Shown: positions 37,061 to 46,206 of the stretch, in pieces
Position numbering within the stretch: the first letter of the stretch is position 1
Layout: every line of letters begins with the position of its first letter
Source of the DNA: a bacterium
Lineage (GTDB): Bacteria; Bacillota_I; Bacilli_A; RF39; UBA660
Length of the DNA: 60,144 nucleotides
Assembly (NCBI GenBank): GCA_004563275.1
Contig: SFSZ01000002.1
Span: 1 to 60,144 of the forward strand
Direction of reading: 5' to 3'
Position numbers and translations under genes: made by a program
The notes under the pieces: model-generated
Seen by the model: only the letters and a program-made list of their open reading frames with translations
Databases searched by the model: none
Told to the model about the DNA's origin: nothing

Positions 37061-37566
37061 ATCTTAAAGATTTTATTAAAATCGTTATCTATTTTTGATG
37101 TTTGTTTGGTTATATTAATTAATTATTAAATTAGATAACCCATAAAATCTATTATTATCACCTTCTTTCTTGTAATGACAATTTAGTTATGTTTAATTTG
37201 GTTTGTATAATATGATTTATAATTTACTCAGCATGAAGTAAGGTATATACTTAAGAGATTTGGAGGTGCTGCAAATTAAATATAACTTTTTATTGGTATA
37301 TTTTTAATAATCTATTCCATACTTTTTTCTCTTTTATAAACGTGTAATTATGAATAGTAGTATTATTAATATACTTGTTTATCTTTAAAATATTGGAGTG
37401 AATTATATTTTAAAGTTGTCATTAGGAGTGTTAATAGTACCGAGTAGTTGGGTTATTTTATAAGTAGGTTATATATTTACTATTAACTGGATATTAATCC
37501 TAACTCCTGTAATAAGGATATAAAAGTTATTTGAAAATAATGTGAAAATAAAAAGTTTTTTAAATG
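37061..37566. other. About 500-base non-coding stretch with long inverted repeats and decayed frames
   Basis: No intact gene is seen on either strand. An 8-base inverted repeat GTTATCTA/TAGATAAC lies at 37084-37091 and 37132-37139. A stronger structure spans 37424-37508: AGGAGT pairs with ACTCCT and, directly inside, GTTAATAGTA with TACTATTAAC, with a small GGAT/ATCC hairpin in the 3' arm, i.e. a branched fold. In the plus frame starting near 37242 the translation looks membrane-protein-like (for example KLSLGVLIVPSSWVIL at about 37413-37460) but is cut by several TAA codons. So it may be a structured RNA or the remains of a small membrane protein gene. No match to tmRNA, RNase P RNA or SRP RNA landmarks was seen. 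Confidence 0.5.
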
Positions 37567-37593
37567 AAAAAAAAGACTTTACATAGTCTTTTA
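37567..37593 (-). terminator. Terminator of ung
   Basis: An AAAGACT/AGTCTTT hairpin (37572-37578 with 37585-37591) with an A8 tract in the plus strand, overlapping the ung stop. Confidence 0.8.
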
Positions 37594-38250
37594 TAATTGC
37601 CAATTAATTGGTTCTAATCCATGGGCATCTAAGAAAGCATTTGTTTTACTAAAAGGATGACTTCCAAAGAATCCACTACTAGCACTAAATGGTGATGGAT
37701 GTGTAGATTCTAAAATTAGATGTTTTTTGTTAGTAATAAATTGTTTTTTACTTTTTGCAAAATTACCCCATAAGATAAATACAACTGGTTCTTCTTTTTG
37801 ATTTAATACTTTAATAATATAATCTGTTAAATTGCTCCATCCAATATCTTTATGACTATTTGGCATATCTTTTATTACGGTTAATGAAGAGTTTAATAGA
37901 AGTACACCTTCTTTGGCCCATTTTGTTAAATCACCACAGTTTGGTTCTTCGATGCCTAAATCGTCATATATTTCTTTATAAATATTTTTTAAAGAGGGTG
38001 GAAGTGTAACACCTTTTTGGACTGAAAAAGATAAGCCATGGGCTTGATTTTCTCCATGGTAGGGATCTTGCCCTACTATTACAACTTTGGTATTTGAATA
38101 TGGAGTTAATTTTAAAGCATTAAAAATATTATTTTGAGTTGGATAAATTGTTTTGGTTTGATATTCGTGTTCTATGATGTGCCAAAATTTATGAAATCCG
38201 GGACTATTCCAAACTATTGATAATTTTTCATCCCAATCGTTTCCAATCAT
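37591..38250 (-). CDS. ung: Uracil-DNA glycosylase (family 1)
   Basis: A 219-residue Ung, excising uracil from DNA. Catalytic water-activating motif GQDPYHGENQAHGLSFSV (Asp in GQDPYH), the LLLNSSLTV strand, and the minor-groove loop HPSPFSAS with its catalytic His are all present. The start overlaps the stop of the upstream small membrane protein gene by four bases (ATGA). Confidence 0.97.
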   Translation of the reverse strand: MIGNDWDEKLSIVWNSPGFHKFWHIIEHEYQTKTIYPTQNNIFNALKLTPYSNTKVVIVGQDPYHGENQAHGLSFSVQKGVTLPPSLKNIYKEIYDDLGIEEPNCGDLTKWAKEGVLLLNSSLTVIKDMPNSHKDIGWSNLTDYIIKVLNQKEEPVVFILWGNFAKSKKQFITNKKHLILESTHPSPFSASSGFFGSHPFSKTNAFLDAHGLEPINWQL

Positions 38251-38567
38251 ACTAATTTCCTTTCTTGATTATATAAATATAGTGCGGTTAATCCACTTTC
38301 ATTTAAGAAAAATATCAATAACAATACCACGACTTTTATTAAAAACAATAAATTTGTAAATCTTTTGAGTTTATTTCTTCCAATCAAATTAGAACATAGA
38401 AATATTGTTGATACAGTTAGAATTGAACAAAGACTAAATACTGTACTAATTGTTTTAATATGCATATCATTTTCTGCTAACCATAGTTCTAGAAAATTGT
38501 AATAAATTCCGTCTGCTAGAGCTAATAAAGCGAGAATAATTAATATTCTTTTGATTGTTTTATTCAT
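38247..38567 (-). CDS. Small three-TM membrane protein, possibly an MFS N-terminal remnant
   Basis: A 106-residue hydrophobic protein with helices at about 8-26, 40-60 and 72-93. The GIYYNFLELWLAEN turn followed by a second and third helix recalls the first part of major facilitator transporters, but nothing follows: the frame stops inside the ung start codon. It is either a genuine small membrane protein translationally coupled to ung or a stable truncation. No specific function is claimed. Confidence 0.55.
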   Translation of the reverse strand: MNKTIKRILIILALLALADGIYYNFLELWLAENDMHIKTISTVFSLCSILTVSTIFLCSNLIGRNKLKRFTNLLFLIKVVVLLLIFFLNESGLTALYLYNQERKLV

Positions 38568-38574
38568 AATTACC

Positions 38575-39000
38575 TTAATACATTAATTTATTAGAAACTG
38601 CCCAAGGAATGAAATGATCTTTTATAGCAGTTGATACATATGAATCATCATCTTCTAAGCCAAACCATTTATACTCGATTATTTCTTCGTTAGGGATTAA
38701 TTCAACATTTATTTCTTTTTTAGCTAACATCATATGCATTTCAATTGTTAATGATGGGTCTGATAAAGCTGGTTCTCTAAAACATAGAATTTCTTCTAAT
38801 TCATATTCTTCAATATCAAAGCCATTACCTATTTCTTCTCGAATTTCTCTTCTAGCAGCTTCTTTAAAAGTTTCACCTTTTTCAACTCCGCCACCTACTA
38901 ATGTGTATTTTCCTTTTTTAGAACTTCTTTGTGACATACTTATTAATACTTTTCCGTCTTTTATAAAAGCGGTTCCAACAACATAAATTAAATCTTCCAT
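38575..39000 (-). CDS. NUDIX hydrolase
   Basis: A 141-residue Nudix enzyme. The box GGGVEKGETFKEAARREIREE-IG fits GX5EX7REUXEEXGU with all metal-binding Glu kept. Substrate (oxidised nucleotide, sugar nucleotide or other) is unknown. The ATG at 38998-39000 is preceded by TGAGGT, which overlaps the rlmH stop codon; a longer frame reaches back into rlmH but lacks its own site. Probably cotranscribed with walJ and rlmH. Confidence 0.9.
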   Translation of the reverse strand: MEDLIYVVGTAFIKDGKVLISMSQRSSKKGKYTLVGGGVEKGETFKEAARREIREEIGNGFDIEEYELEEILCFREPALSDPSLTIEMHMMLAKKEINVELIPNEEIIEYKWFGLEDDDSYVSTAIKDHFIPWAVSNKLMY

Positions 39001-39007
39001 TTTTACC

Positions 39008-39442
39008 TCACTTATGATATGTTTCATTATTTATTATTTTAAATGCGCGATATATTTGTTCAAGTAGTATTCCTCTAAATAAACCATGAGGAAAAGTTAA
39101 ATCGCTAAATGATATTTTGTTATTAACTTTTGATAAAACTGATTCATCAATTCCATCGGAACCCCCAATGATAAAGTCGATGTTGCCGTAAGTGGCAAGA
39201 CTTTTATCAATAAAATTAGAAAAAGAAGGAGAGTTAAATTTTTGTCCATCTAAGGTTAACGCTACTTTTAATGAACGAGTATTTAACTTAGATAATATTC
39301 TCTCGCCTTCTTCTTTTTTGCTATCATCTTTTAATTCTATTAGTTCTATTTTGTGATACTTGTTAATTCTTTTTAAATAATCTTCTATCATATTAACTAA
39401 ATATTTTTCTTTTAATTTACCTATACATATTATTCTTATCAT
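39008..39442 (-). CDS. rlmH: 23S rRNA (pseudouridine1915-N3)-methyltransferase
   Basis: A 144-residue SPOUT methyltransferase acting on pseudouridine 1915 in helix 69 of assembled 70S ribosomes. Recognised by the IRIICIGKLKEKY start, the SAM-binding knot FIIGGSDGID, LTFPHGLFR and the C-terminal EQIYRAFKIINNETYHK. Four-base overlap with walJ; the walJ-rlmH neighbourhood is shared with Bacillus (yycJ and yydA). Confidence 0.97.
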   Translation of the reverse strand: MIRIICIGKLKEKYLVNMIEDYLKRINKYHKIELIELKDDSKKEEGERILSKLNTRSLKVALTLDGQKFNSPSFSNFIDKSLATYGNIDFIIGGSDGIDESVLSKVNNKISFSDLTFPHGLFRGILLEQIYRAFKIINNETYHK

Positions 39443-40203
39443 ACTTCTATAAGGTCCGTTCTTTCTTCTTGTTTTGCAACAACAATATTATTAAATTTAA
39501 TATTATTTTCAACAAATTCTTTATTTAATGTTTCTAAAGCTAGTTCAGGTGTATTATTTTCTTCACTTAAATGGGCTAAGATTATTTCTTTAGTATTTTC
39601 ACCAATTAATTTTGTTAAATAGAATGCGCTTGATTCATTTGATAAGTGACCAACATCGCTACTAACTCTAGCTTTTAACCACTTTGGATATCTTCCATGC
39701 ATTAGCATTTCAATATTATGGTTACTTTCAAAAATATATATTGTTTTATTTTGCAGTTTTTTAAAATACTTTTGATTTAAATATCCAGTATCAGTTATTT
39801 GAACTACTGATGAATTTCCTTGTGTTACTATGTATCCACGACTATCTGATGTATCATGAGATGTTTTAATATTTTCTATAACTAAATCTTCTAACTCTAG
39901 ATTATCTGTTAATAATAGTATATTTTCATAATTTTTTAAATAATCTAAATCTTTATACATTAATTCGGTTAAAACTATTGTTGGTTTATAACTTTTGACA
40001 ATTGTTTTTAAAGCACTAGTATGATCAGCATGAGTATGGGTAATTAATATGTAATCAATATCTTTTAATGATAAGTTTATTTGATTTAATGCAGTTTCTA
40101 GATATTTTTGATTTTTTCCAGCATCTATTAATATTTTTACTCGATCCGTAGTAATTAGTGTTGAGTTGCCTTTAGATCCACTTGCTAAAACACTTACTAG
40201 CAT
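39439..40203 (-). CDS. walJ: MBL-fold hydrolase WalJ (YycJ)
   Basis: A 254-residue metallo-beta-lactamase-fold protein with the YycJ start SVLASGSKGNSTLI and the metal motif THTHADHTSAL, then DVGHLSNESS and LAHLSEENN. In Bacilli the gene follows the walRK two-component operon and the protein acts as a 5'-3' exonuclease affecting mismatch repair; walRK is not in front of it here. Its start overlaps the end of the M23 peptidase gene by seven bases. Confidence 0.93.
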   Translation of the reverse strand: MLVSVLASGSKGNSTLITTDRVKILIDAGKNQKYLETALNQINLSLKDIDYILITHTHADHTSALKTIVKSYKPTIVLTELMYKDLDYLKNYENILLLTDNLELEDLVIENIKTSHDTSDSRGYIVTQGNSSVVQITDTGYLNQKYFKKLQNKTIYIFESNHNIEMLMHGRYPKWLKARVSSDVGHLSNESSAFYLTKLIGENTKEIILAHLSEENNTPELALETLNKEFVENNIKFNNIVVAKQEERTDLIEV

Positions 40204-41702
40204 GAAAATGCCGCCTTACATGGATTTAAATAATTATTATTTTGATCTTGTATTGCAAAGTGTAAGTGAGTCCCAGTTGATGAACCACTATTTCCCATGT
40301 AACCAATTTGTTTACCTCGAGTTACTTTATCTCCTACTTTTACTTTTAATTCTTTAGTAATATGGGCATATATGATTGTATATTTTCCTTCATTATATGA
40401 TACTCTTATGTAATTTCCCCAGCTTTGACCACATCTACTTCCGTAATATCCTTGGTTTGAACATGTGTTATTTGTAGCAACTACTACACCATCAGTTGCA
40501 GAATAGATTGGAGAGCCAAAACCAGTACCTGAGATATCAATACCATTATGGTGTTTACCCCAACGCCATCCGAATCTACTGGTTATAACATATGGACTTA
40601 CTGTTGGCCAATACCATTCCTCATTTCCAGTATTAATATAATTTCCACCAGAACTATATGATTTAGTTCCTCTTACAACGATTTTGTTAATTGCAGGAGA
40701 TATTTCTTCTGATTTAGTAATATATAATTGTTCAACAGCTCCGTTTTTATATTGAATTCTTTCTGTAACTCTTAATAAACCGTTACTTCCTTCTTGAAGG
40801 ACTTTTTGAGTTCCGTAATAAAGTGAACTATCTTCTTTATATTCAGTGGTGTATTTATTAGTAATATCTTCTACTACTTCTACTTCATGTACTACATTAA
40901 TAAGGGGTGAAATTAATCCGATTGATACTTCTTGATTTTTTGTTAATAAGATATTTTGACTTGGTATAGTTGGATTAGCAATTAAGAATTCTTCAATACT
41001 TAAGTTGTTTTTATCAATTATGTCATCAATTGAATCACCATCTTTAACGATATACGTTTTTTGTTTTTCAGTTGTTCCAAATAACATATATTGACTTAAA
41101 TCGTTTGAATTAGTAAATATTTGTTCTTCAGTACTAATATAGGCCTTTCTTATTGTTACTTCTTCTTCCCAATAGATTGAATCTATTAATTTACCAACGT
41201 CAGTTATTTCTTCTTGAGTATTATCTTTATAAGCTTGTAATTCAGTGGTTCCAACAAAGGCAGCTACTGTATTATAAAATGCATCTTCAAAATAATCTTT
41301 TTTTAGTGCATAAATTGTTATTGGTTTTTTGTTTTCATCTTTATATTTTATTGTTACAGCATATCCATCAATTGTGAATGGATTTTTGTGTTCAATAATA
41401 TTATATACTTGTTCAGATGTTAATATATTTTCATGATAAGTTGATACTTTTTCGATTACTAATCCTGATGGGGGATATACTTTATCAACTTTATATTTAT
41501 TTTTTATTTCATTTTGTTTATTATCTACTAATTTTAAAAATTCATCTTCTGAATTTAAATATCCAATAGATTCTCCATTTAGATAAACTTCATATACATC
41601 AACTGGAGCAGCTAATGTTTCTTTTTTAGCACCTATAAAAAATAATAGCATACTAAGTATTAAAGTCATTGTAATGGAAAGTAAAATATCTTTAGTTTTC
41701 AT
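40197..41702 (-). CDS. Secreted M23 peptidase with LysM and G5 domains
   Basis: A 501-residue cell-wall enzyme or spore/cell-division factor. A signal anchor (about 5-27), a long N-terminal region, a LysM domain (TYIVKDGDSIDDIIDKNNLS, about 220-265), a G5 domain (GTQKVLQEGSNGLLRVTERI, about 300-350) and a C-terminal LytM/M23 domain with zinc ligands in HHNGIDI, and HLHFAI. The intact His/Asp set suggests an active endopeptidase cutting peptidoglycan cross-bridges. The ATG at 41700-41702 follows AGAAGTGAT; an in-frame GTG overlaps that site. Confidence 0.93.
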   Translation of the reverse strand: MKTKDILLSITMTLILSMLLFFIGAKKETLAAPVDVYEVYLNGESIGYLNSEDEFLKLVDNKQNEIKNKYKVDKVYPPSGLVIEKVSTYHENILTSEQVYNIIEHKNPFTIDGYAVTIKYKDENKKPITIYALKKDYFEDAFYNTVAAFVGTTELQAYKDNTQEEITDVGKLIDSIYWEEEVTIRKAYISTEEQIFTNSNDLSQYMLFGTTEKQKTYIVKDGDSIDDIIDKNNLSIEEFLIANPTIPSQNILLTKNQEVSIGLISPLINVVHEVEVVEDITNKYTTEYKEDSSLYYGTQKVLQEGSNGLLRVTERIQYKNGAVEQLYITKSEEISPAINKIVVRGTKSYSSGGNYINTGNEEWYWPTVSPYVITSRFGWRWGKHHNGIDISGTGFGSPIYSATDGVVVATNNTCSNQGYYGSRCGQSWGNYIRVSYNEGKYTIIYAHITKELKVKVGDKVTRGKQIGYMGNSGSSTGTHLHFAIQDQNNNYLNPCKAAFSC

Positions 41703-41715
41703 ATTTATCACTTCT

Positions 41716-43062
41716 TTACTTGTTTTCTTCTTTTTTGATGTAGTTTCTAAAGTTGCTCATATCCCTTTCAAATAATAATTCGATGGTACCTGTTCCACCG
41801 TTACGATGTTTACCGATAATTAATTCTGTAATTGATACATTTGAACTATCACCAGCTGGTTTATTATAATAATCATCACGATATAAGAATGCAACAATGT
41901 CAGCATCTTGTTCTATTGAACCTGATTCTCTTAAATCACTCATGATTGGTCTTTTGTTTTCACGTAGTTCAACACTACGAGATAACTGTGCTAAAGCAAT
42001 TACTGGTATTTTTAATTCCATGGCCATCGTTTTTAAGGAACGAGATATTTCTGATACTTCTTGTTGACGATTTCCTTCGTATTTAGCACTACCTGTAATA
42101 AGCTGTAAGTAATCGATTACTACTAAGCCTAAGCCTTTTTCTTGGGTAGCTAAACGGCGACATTTGGCTCTTATTTCGGAAATAGTCATACCTGATGAAT
42201 CTTCAATATAAAGGTTAGTATCTCCAAGTTCGCTCATTGCTTCATTTACTTTTTTCCAGTCGTTGTGTTCCAAACGGCCAGTTTTTAATTTATTTTGTTC
42301 TATTCCTCCGGCAGCTGCAATCATACGCAATGCAAGTTGTTCTGCACTCATTTCCATATTGAATATTGCTACTGCTTTATCTGTCTTTTGTGCAGCATTT
42401 ACTGCTAAATTTAAACCAAATGCTGTTTTACCCATGGCAGGTCTTGCTGCTAAGATAATTAATTCATTTGGATGAAAACCGCTTGTTAATTTATCTAAAT
42501 CATAGAATCCTGAAGGTATACCAGTTATTTCATTTTGATTTTTAGCTAGACGTTCAAGTTCTTGTTGAGTGCTACGCATTACTTCGCCAATTGTTTTAAA
42601 TTCGCCAGCTTTTCTTGCTTTAGTTACACTAAATATTTTTCTTTCAGCATCATCAATTAAATCATTGGTATTTTCTTCTTCATCGTAAGCACTAGATGTG
42701 ATTGTATTGGTAACATCTATAAGTTTTCTTCTAAGTGCTTTTTCTCTTACGATATCAATGTAATAATCAACATTAGCTGCGGTTATTACTGAATCTATTA
42801 CTTCACTTAAGTATTCGATTCCACCAATAAGATTGATAGAACCTTTTTTTTCAATTTCATTTTTTACTGTTGCAGAATCAAGTGGTATTTTACTTTGATG
42901 TAAAGATTTAATTGCATCAAAAATTCTTCTATTAGGCTCGCTAATAAACATATCTGAATCTAACTCTTCACACACTTTATCTAGCGCATAATTGGTTAGA
43001 AATGAGCAACCTAAAACAGCCATTTCGGCTTCTAAATTTTGAGGCAATTTTCTTTCTGCCAT
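41716..43062 (-). CDS. dnaB: Replicative DNA helicase DnaB
   Basis: A 448-residue hexameric helicase of the replication fork (called DnaC in Bacillus). N-terminal DnaG-interacting domain (PQNLEAEMAVLGC) and RecA-like core with Walker A AARPAMGKTAFG, Walker B LGLVVIDYLQLI and the H4 loop. No intein. One base behind rplI, the conserved rplI-dnaB order. Confidence 0.98.
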   Translation of the reverse strand: MAERKLPQNLEAEMAVLGCSFLTNYALDKVCEELDSDMFISEPNRRIFDAIKSLHQSKIPLDSATVKNEIEKKGSINLIGGIEYLSEVIDSVITAANVDYYIDIVREKALRRKLIDVTNTITSSAYDEEENTNDLIDDAERKIFSVTKARKAGEFKTIGEVMRSTQQELERLAKNQNEITGIPSGFYDLDKLTSGFHPNELIILAARPAMGKTAFGLNLAVNAAQKTDKAVAIFNMEMSAEQLALRMIAAAGGIEQNKLKTGRLEHNDWKKVNEAMSELGDTNLYIEDSSGMTISEIRAKCRRLATQEKGLGLVVIDYLQLITGSAKYEGNRQQEVSEISRSLKTMAMELKIPVIALAQLSRSVELRENKRPIMSDLRESGSIEQDADIVAFLYRDDYYNKPAGDSSNVSITELIIGKHRNGGTGTIELLFERDMSNFRNYIKKEENK

Positions 43063-43063
43063 A

Positions 43064-43507
43064 TTACACCTCTTTAACTACTACTTTTGCTTCAGCTTTA
43101 ACTTTTTTGTGTAAGTTTATTTCAACTAAATGTGTCCCCAATGTATCGATTGGATTTGTTATATTAATTGTTTTTTTATCTACTTCTATTTTTAGTTCTG
43201 CTAATTTCTCAGCAATTTGTTTTGAAGAAATAGTACCAAATATTTTACCATTTTTTCCAGTTTTTGCATTAAAAATTAGTTCTTTTTTTTCAATTTTTGC
43301 TTTTATTTCCTTACATTTCTCAATTAATGCCTCTTCATCGGCATTTCTTTTGGAAATTTGGTTATCTAAAATGTTTTTACTTGCAGGTGTATATTTTACT
43401 GCTAATCCATTTTTAATAAGAAAGTTTTGAGCGTATCCATCACTTACTTCGATAATTTGATCTTTTTTTCCTTGTTTTTTTACGTCTTTTAATAAAATTA
43501 CTTTCAT
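43064..43507 (-). CDS. rplI: 50S ribosomal protein L9
   Basis: A 147-residue L9. N-terminal domain [21 protein letters not shown] with the typical [13 protein letters not shown], long connecting helix and a C-terminal rRNA-binding domain starting near [11 protein letters not shown]. Normal length. The upstream gdpP gene found in Bacillus is absent; a TATAAT with TG lies 30 bases before the start. Confidence 0.97.
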   Translation of the reverse strand: MKVILLKDVKKQGKKDQIIEVSDGYAQNFLIKNGLAVKYTPASKNILDNQISKRNADEEALIEKCKEIKAKIEKKELIFNAKTGKNGKIFGTISSKQIAEKLAELKIEVDKKTINITNPIDTLGTHLVEINLHKKVKAEAKVVVKEV

Positions 43508-43554
43508 GATATAAAAACTCCCATCTAACCAAGGTTATTATAACAAATATTTAT

Positions 43555-43582
43555 AAAAAAAGATACCCTTACAGGTACCTAT
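43555..43582 (-). terminator. Terminator of the ABC-F gene
   Basis: GGTACCT pairs with AGATACCC (one G-T pair) around a five-base loop, followed by T7 on the minus strand. Confidence 0.75.
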
Positions 43583-43597
43583 TAAATGATGGTTATT

Positions 43598-45166
43598 TTA
43601 CCAGTGGTTCCATTCATTTCTAAAGATTAATCCTTCTGGAGTGAGTTCGTAAATTTCATTGCATACTTCATCAATATATTTACGATCGTGACTTACACTA
43701 ATTATTGTTCCTTTAAACTCTTTTAAAAGTTTTCTTATTACGGGATTTGATAATGGACTTAAGTTTCTAGTTGGCTCATCTAAAATCAAAACATTGGATT
43801 GATCTAAGATTAGCTTTATTAGCAATAGTTTAGCTTTTTGACCACCAGAAAGATTTTCAATTTTTCCTAAAACTTCTTCTTTAGTAAATTTTAAACTTCC
43901 TAGATATGTTCTAACTTGAGTTTGAAAATCTTTTGATTTATCATTTTCTGTCAAAAGTTCGAGTGGAGTTTTATCTAAATCTAATAGTTCATCATAATTT
44001 TGTGACATATATCCGACTTGTATATCTTCTCTAGTTTTTAAATCTTCATAAACTTTTTTTATAAAAGTGGTTTTACCAGCACCATTTCGGCCAATTATTA
44101 CAACATGTTTACTGCCAAATATGCTTAAACTAACATTGCGTGATAATTCTTTTTCTCCTTGAACTAGAGATGGTATAGAAATATCTAATACCATTTTTCC
44201 AGATGGAATTTCTTTAGTCACAACGTTTTTAATAGTGATTGCCTCTTCAACATCTGGTATTTCAGTGAAATTTTCTTTTTCTCTCTCATATCTTTTTTCT
44301 TGAGATTTTAGTGATTTCATTTTTTTCTTTAGTAAAGCTGCCCCATGAGGGTCTGCTCTAGTGATATTTTTCTGCTGATATTCAACTTTTTGATAAACTT
44401 CTCTAAATCCAGCCATCTGTTTATTGTAATCACTTTGTTCTTTTCTTGCAACCATTTCTTGATGTGATAATGTTCTATTTCTTAACTCTATATAGTCTTT
44501 GTATCCTTCATAACTGACTGTATGTCTACAGTCAGTTTTTTTCTTTGTAGATTCTAAATGAATAATTCCAGTTGCCGTGTTTTCTAGTAGGGTTTCATCG
44601 TGGGAAACATATAATATGGCTGCATCAGAGTTATTTATGAAATTTTCTAACCATTCTAAAGTCTCAATATCAATGTCATTGGTTGGCTCATCCAGTAATA
44701 AAACATCAGGTTTTTTACACAAAATTTTAATAATTTGAATTTTGACTTTCTCACCACCAGACAAAGTTTTTATTTTCCTATCTTCTTCTAGCATTTCATC
44801 GTCCAATCCAAATTTAGCAAATAAACTATAGATGTCAGTTAGATAGTTGTAATTATCAAAATTAACGTCTTCATCTGGATTATCTTTTAGAAAATAATCT
44901 ATTACACTGCTCTCTTTCCATTTATCTTGAAGAGATTGTTCAAGGTATCCAATATGAAGTCCTTTTGTATTTACTTGTCCAGTTACTGTTGCATATTCCA
45001 TTACTGTTTTTTGATCAGTAACTAATTTTAATAAAGTGCTTTTGCCATTTCCTTCTTCTCCGATTATTGCCATTTTTTCTTTAGGGTGTAACACAAATGT
45101 AAAATCTTTAATTATTGGTCTATTATCTTTTTTTATAATTATACTAACTTTATTAAATTCCAGCAT
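43598..45166 (-). CDS. ABC-F family ATPase (ribosome-associated)
   Basis: A 522-residue soluble protein with two ABC domains and no membrane part. ABC1: Walker A GEEGNGKST, signature TLSGGEKVKIQI, LLLDEPTNDID. Linker (about 235-300) rich in Arg/Lys and Gln, the ribosome-probing part. ABC2: GRNGAGKTT, NLSGGQKAKLLL, LILDEPTRNLSPLSNP. ABC-F proteins either tune elongation or protect ribosomes from antibiotics; the last motif is reminiscent of some resistance-type members, but resistance is not claimed. The ATG at 45164-45166 has AAGGAGA upstream; a longer frame to 45208 overlaps the rpsR terminator. Confidence 0.9.
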   Translation of the reverse strand: MLEFNKVSIIIKKDNRPIIKDFTFVLHPKEKMAIIGEEGNGKSTLLKLVTDQKTVMEYATVTGQVNTKGLHIGYLEQSLQDKWKESSVIDYFLKDNPDEDVNFDNYNYLTDIYSLFAKFGLDDEMLEEDRKIKTLSGGEKVKIQIIKILCKKPDVLLLDEPTNDIDIETLEWLENFINNSDAAILYVSHDETLLENTATGIIHLESTKKKTDCRHTVSYEGYKDYIELRNRTLSHQEMVARKEQSDYNKQMAGFREVYQKVEYQQKNITRADPHGAALLKKKMKSLKSQEKRYEREKENFTEIPDVEEAITIKNVVTKEIPSGKMVLDISIPSLVQGEKELSRNVSLSIFGSKHVVIIGRNGAGKTTFIKKVYEDLKTREDIQVGYMSQNYDELLDLDKTPLELLTENDKSKDFQTQVRTYLGSLKFTKEEVLGKIENLSGGQKAKLLLIKLILDQSNVLILDEPTRNLSPLSNPVIRKLLKEFKGTIISVSHDRKYIDEVCNEIYELTPEGLIFRNEWNHW

Positions 45167-45207
45167 TTTAGTTCTCCTTATAATATATTTTCTACTTATT
45201 AAATGCA

Positions 45208-45236
45208 CAAAAAAATAGAAGGCGTGCTTCTATTTT
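45208..45236 (-). terminator. Terminator of the rpsF-ssb-rpsR operon
   Basis: An AATAGAAG/CTTCTATT hairpin with a CACGC loop and T7 on the minus strand. Confidence 0.85.
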
Positions 45237-45445
45237 ACAAATGGTATTAAAGCCATAAAACGTGCTCTTTTAACTTGTTTAGAAATATATCTTTGATGTT
45301 TAGCGCATGCTCCAGTCATTCTACGAGGCATAATTTTGCCTTTATCATTAATATATTTACTAATTATGTTAACATCTTTATAATCAACGTCTTTGCCAGC
45401 ACACATTTGACAAATCTTTTTCTTTTTACGATAAAATTCAGCCAT
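45230..45445 (-). CDS. rpsR: 30S ribosomal protein S18
   Basis: A 71-residue S18, pairing with S6 in the 30S platform. Recognised by the basic RKKKKICQMCAGKDVDYKDV start and IMPRRMTGACAKHQRYIS core. It has the CxxC...C cysteine set (zinc-type paralogue). Third gene of the conserved rpsF-ssb-rpsR operon. Confidence 0.98.
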   Translation of the reverse strand: MAEFYRKKKKICQMCAGKDVDYKDVNIISKYINDKGKIMPRRMTGACAKHQRYISKQVKRARFMALIPFVK

Positions 45446-45457
45446 TTTTAATCCTTT

Positions 45458-45910
45458 CTAAAATGGTAAATCGTCATCACTAAGTACTACTTCTGAACCA
45501 AAGTCTTTAAATGGATCTTCAGTTATATCAGATGTTTCGATAGGATTTGAATTTACATTTTCTTGTGGCATTCCATCAGAAGAATTACCACCATTTCTAC
45601 TGCCTAAGAATGAAATATTGCTTGCTGCAACTTCTGTTACATAAACTTTTCTTCCATCTTGACCATCATAATTTCTTGTTTGGATACGACCAGTTACTCC
45701 AACTAGTGATCCTTTTGTACAAAATTTACATAAATTTTCTGCTTGTTTTCCCCAGATTACACAGTTAATAAAATCTGTTTCTCTTTCGCCATTTGCATTA
45801 GTAAATTGACGCGAAACTGCTACTGTAAAAGAACAAGTAGTATTACCAGTACTTATAGTTCTAAGTTCTGGATCTTTTGTTAGTCTTCCAACTAAAGTAA
45901 CATTATTCAT
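45458..45910 (-). CDS. ssb: Single-stranded DNA-binding protein
   Basis: A 150-residue SSB: OB fold (NNVTLVGRLTKDPELR, FINCVIWGKQAENL), an Asn/Gly/Ser-rich linker and the acidic C-terminal tail ending DDDLPF that recruits partner proteins. Between rpsF and rpsR as in most Bacilli. Confidence 0.98.
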   Translation of the reverse strand: MNNVTLVGRLTKDPELRTISTGNTTCSFTVAVSRQFTNANGERETDFINCVIWGKQAENLCKFCTKGSLVGVTGRIQTRNYDGQDGRKVYVTEVAASNISFLGSRNGGNSSDGMPQENVNSNPIETSDITEDPFKDFGSEVVLSDDDLPF

Positions 45911-45913
45911 TTA

Positions 45914-46204
45914 TTACTCCTCATCTAGTTTAATAATTTGATGTCTTAATATGTTTTCATTAAGTCTAGCTTTACGATCAAATTCAGCAATTGCTTCATG
46001 ACTAGCTTCAACTGTTAATACATAATAAAAACCACTAATTTCTTTTTTGATTGGGTAAGCTAATTCTCTTTGTCCCATATCTTTAGAATTTTCTACTTTA
46101 CCTTTCATGTCAGTAATAATAGATGTTAGAGATTCAACTGTTGATTTAACAACTGATTCTTCTAAAGTAGTTTTTACGATAAACATAATTTCGTATTTGT
46201 CCAT
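45914..46204 (-). CDS. rpsF: 30S ribosomal protein S6
   Basis: A 96-residue S6, first gene of the operon (YEIMFIVKTTLEE start, RELAYPIKKEISGFYYV core, LRHQIIK end). A GGAGGA site precedes it. The leader contains a probable S6:S18 autoregulatory hairpin. Confidence 0.98.
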   Translation of the reverse strand: MDKYEIMFIVKTTLEESVVKSTVESLTSIITDMKGKVENSKDMGQRELAYPIKKEISGFYYVLTVEASHEAIAEFDRKARLNENILRHQIIKLDEE

Positions 46205-46206
46205 TT

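Noticed and set aside
37201..37530. tmRNA, RNase P RNA or SRP RNA in the orphan interval
   Set aside because: None of the conserved landmarks of these RNAs could be found on either strand; only unlabelled inverted repeats remain.
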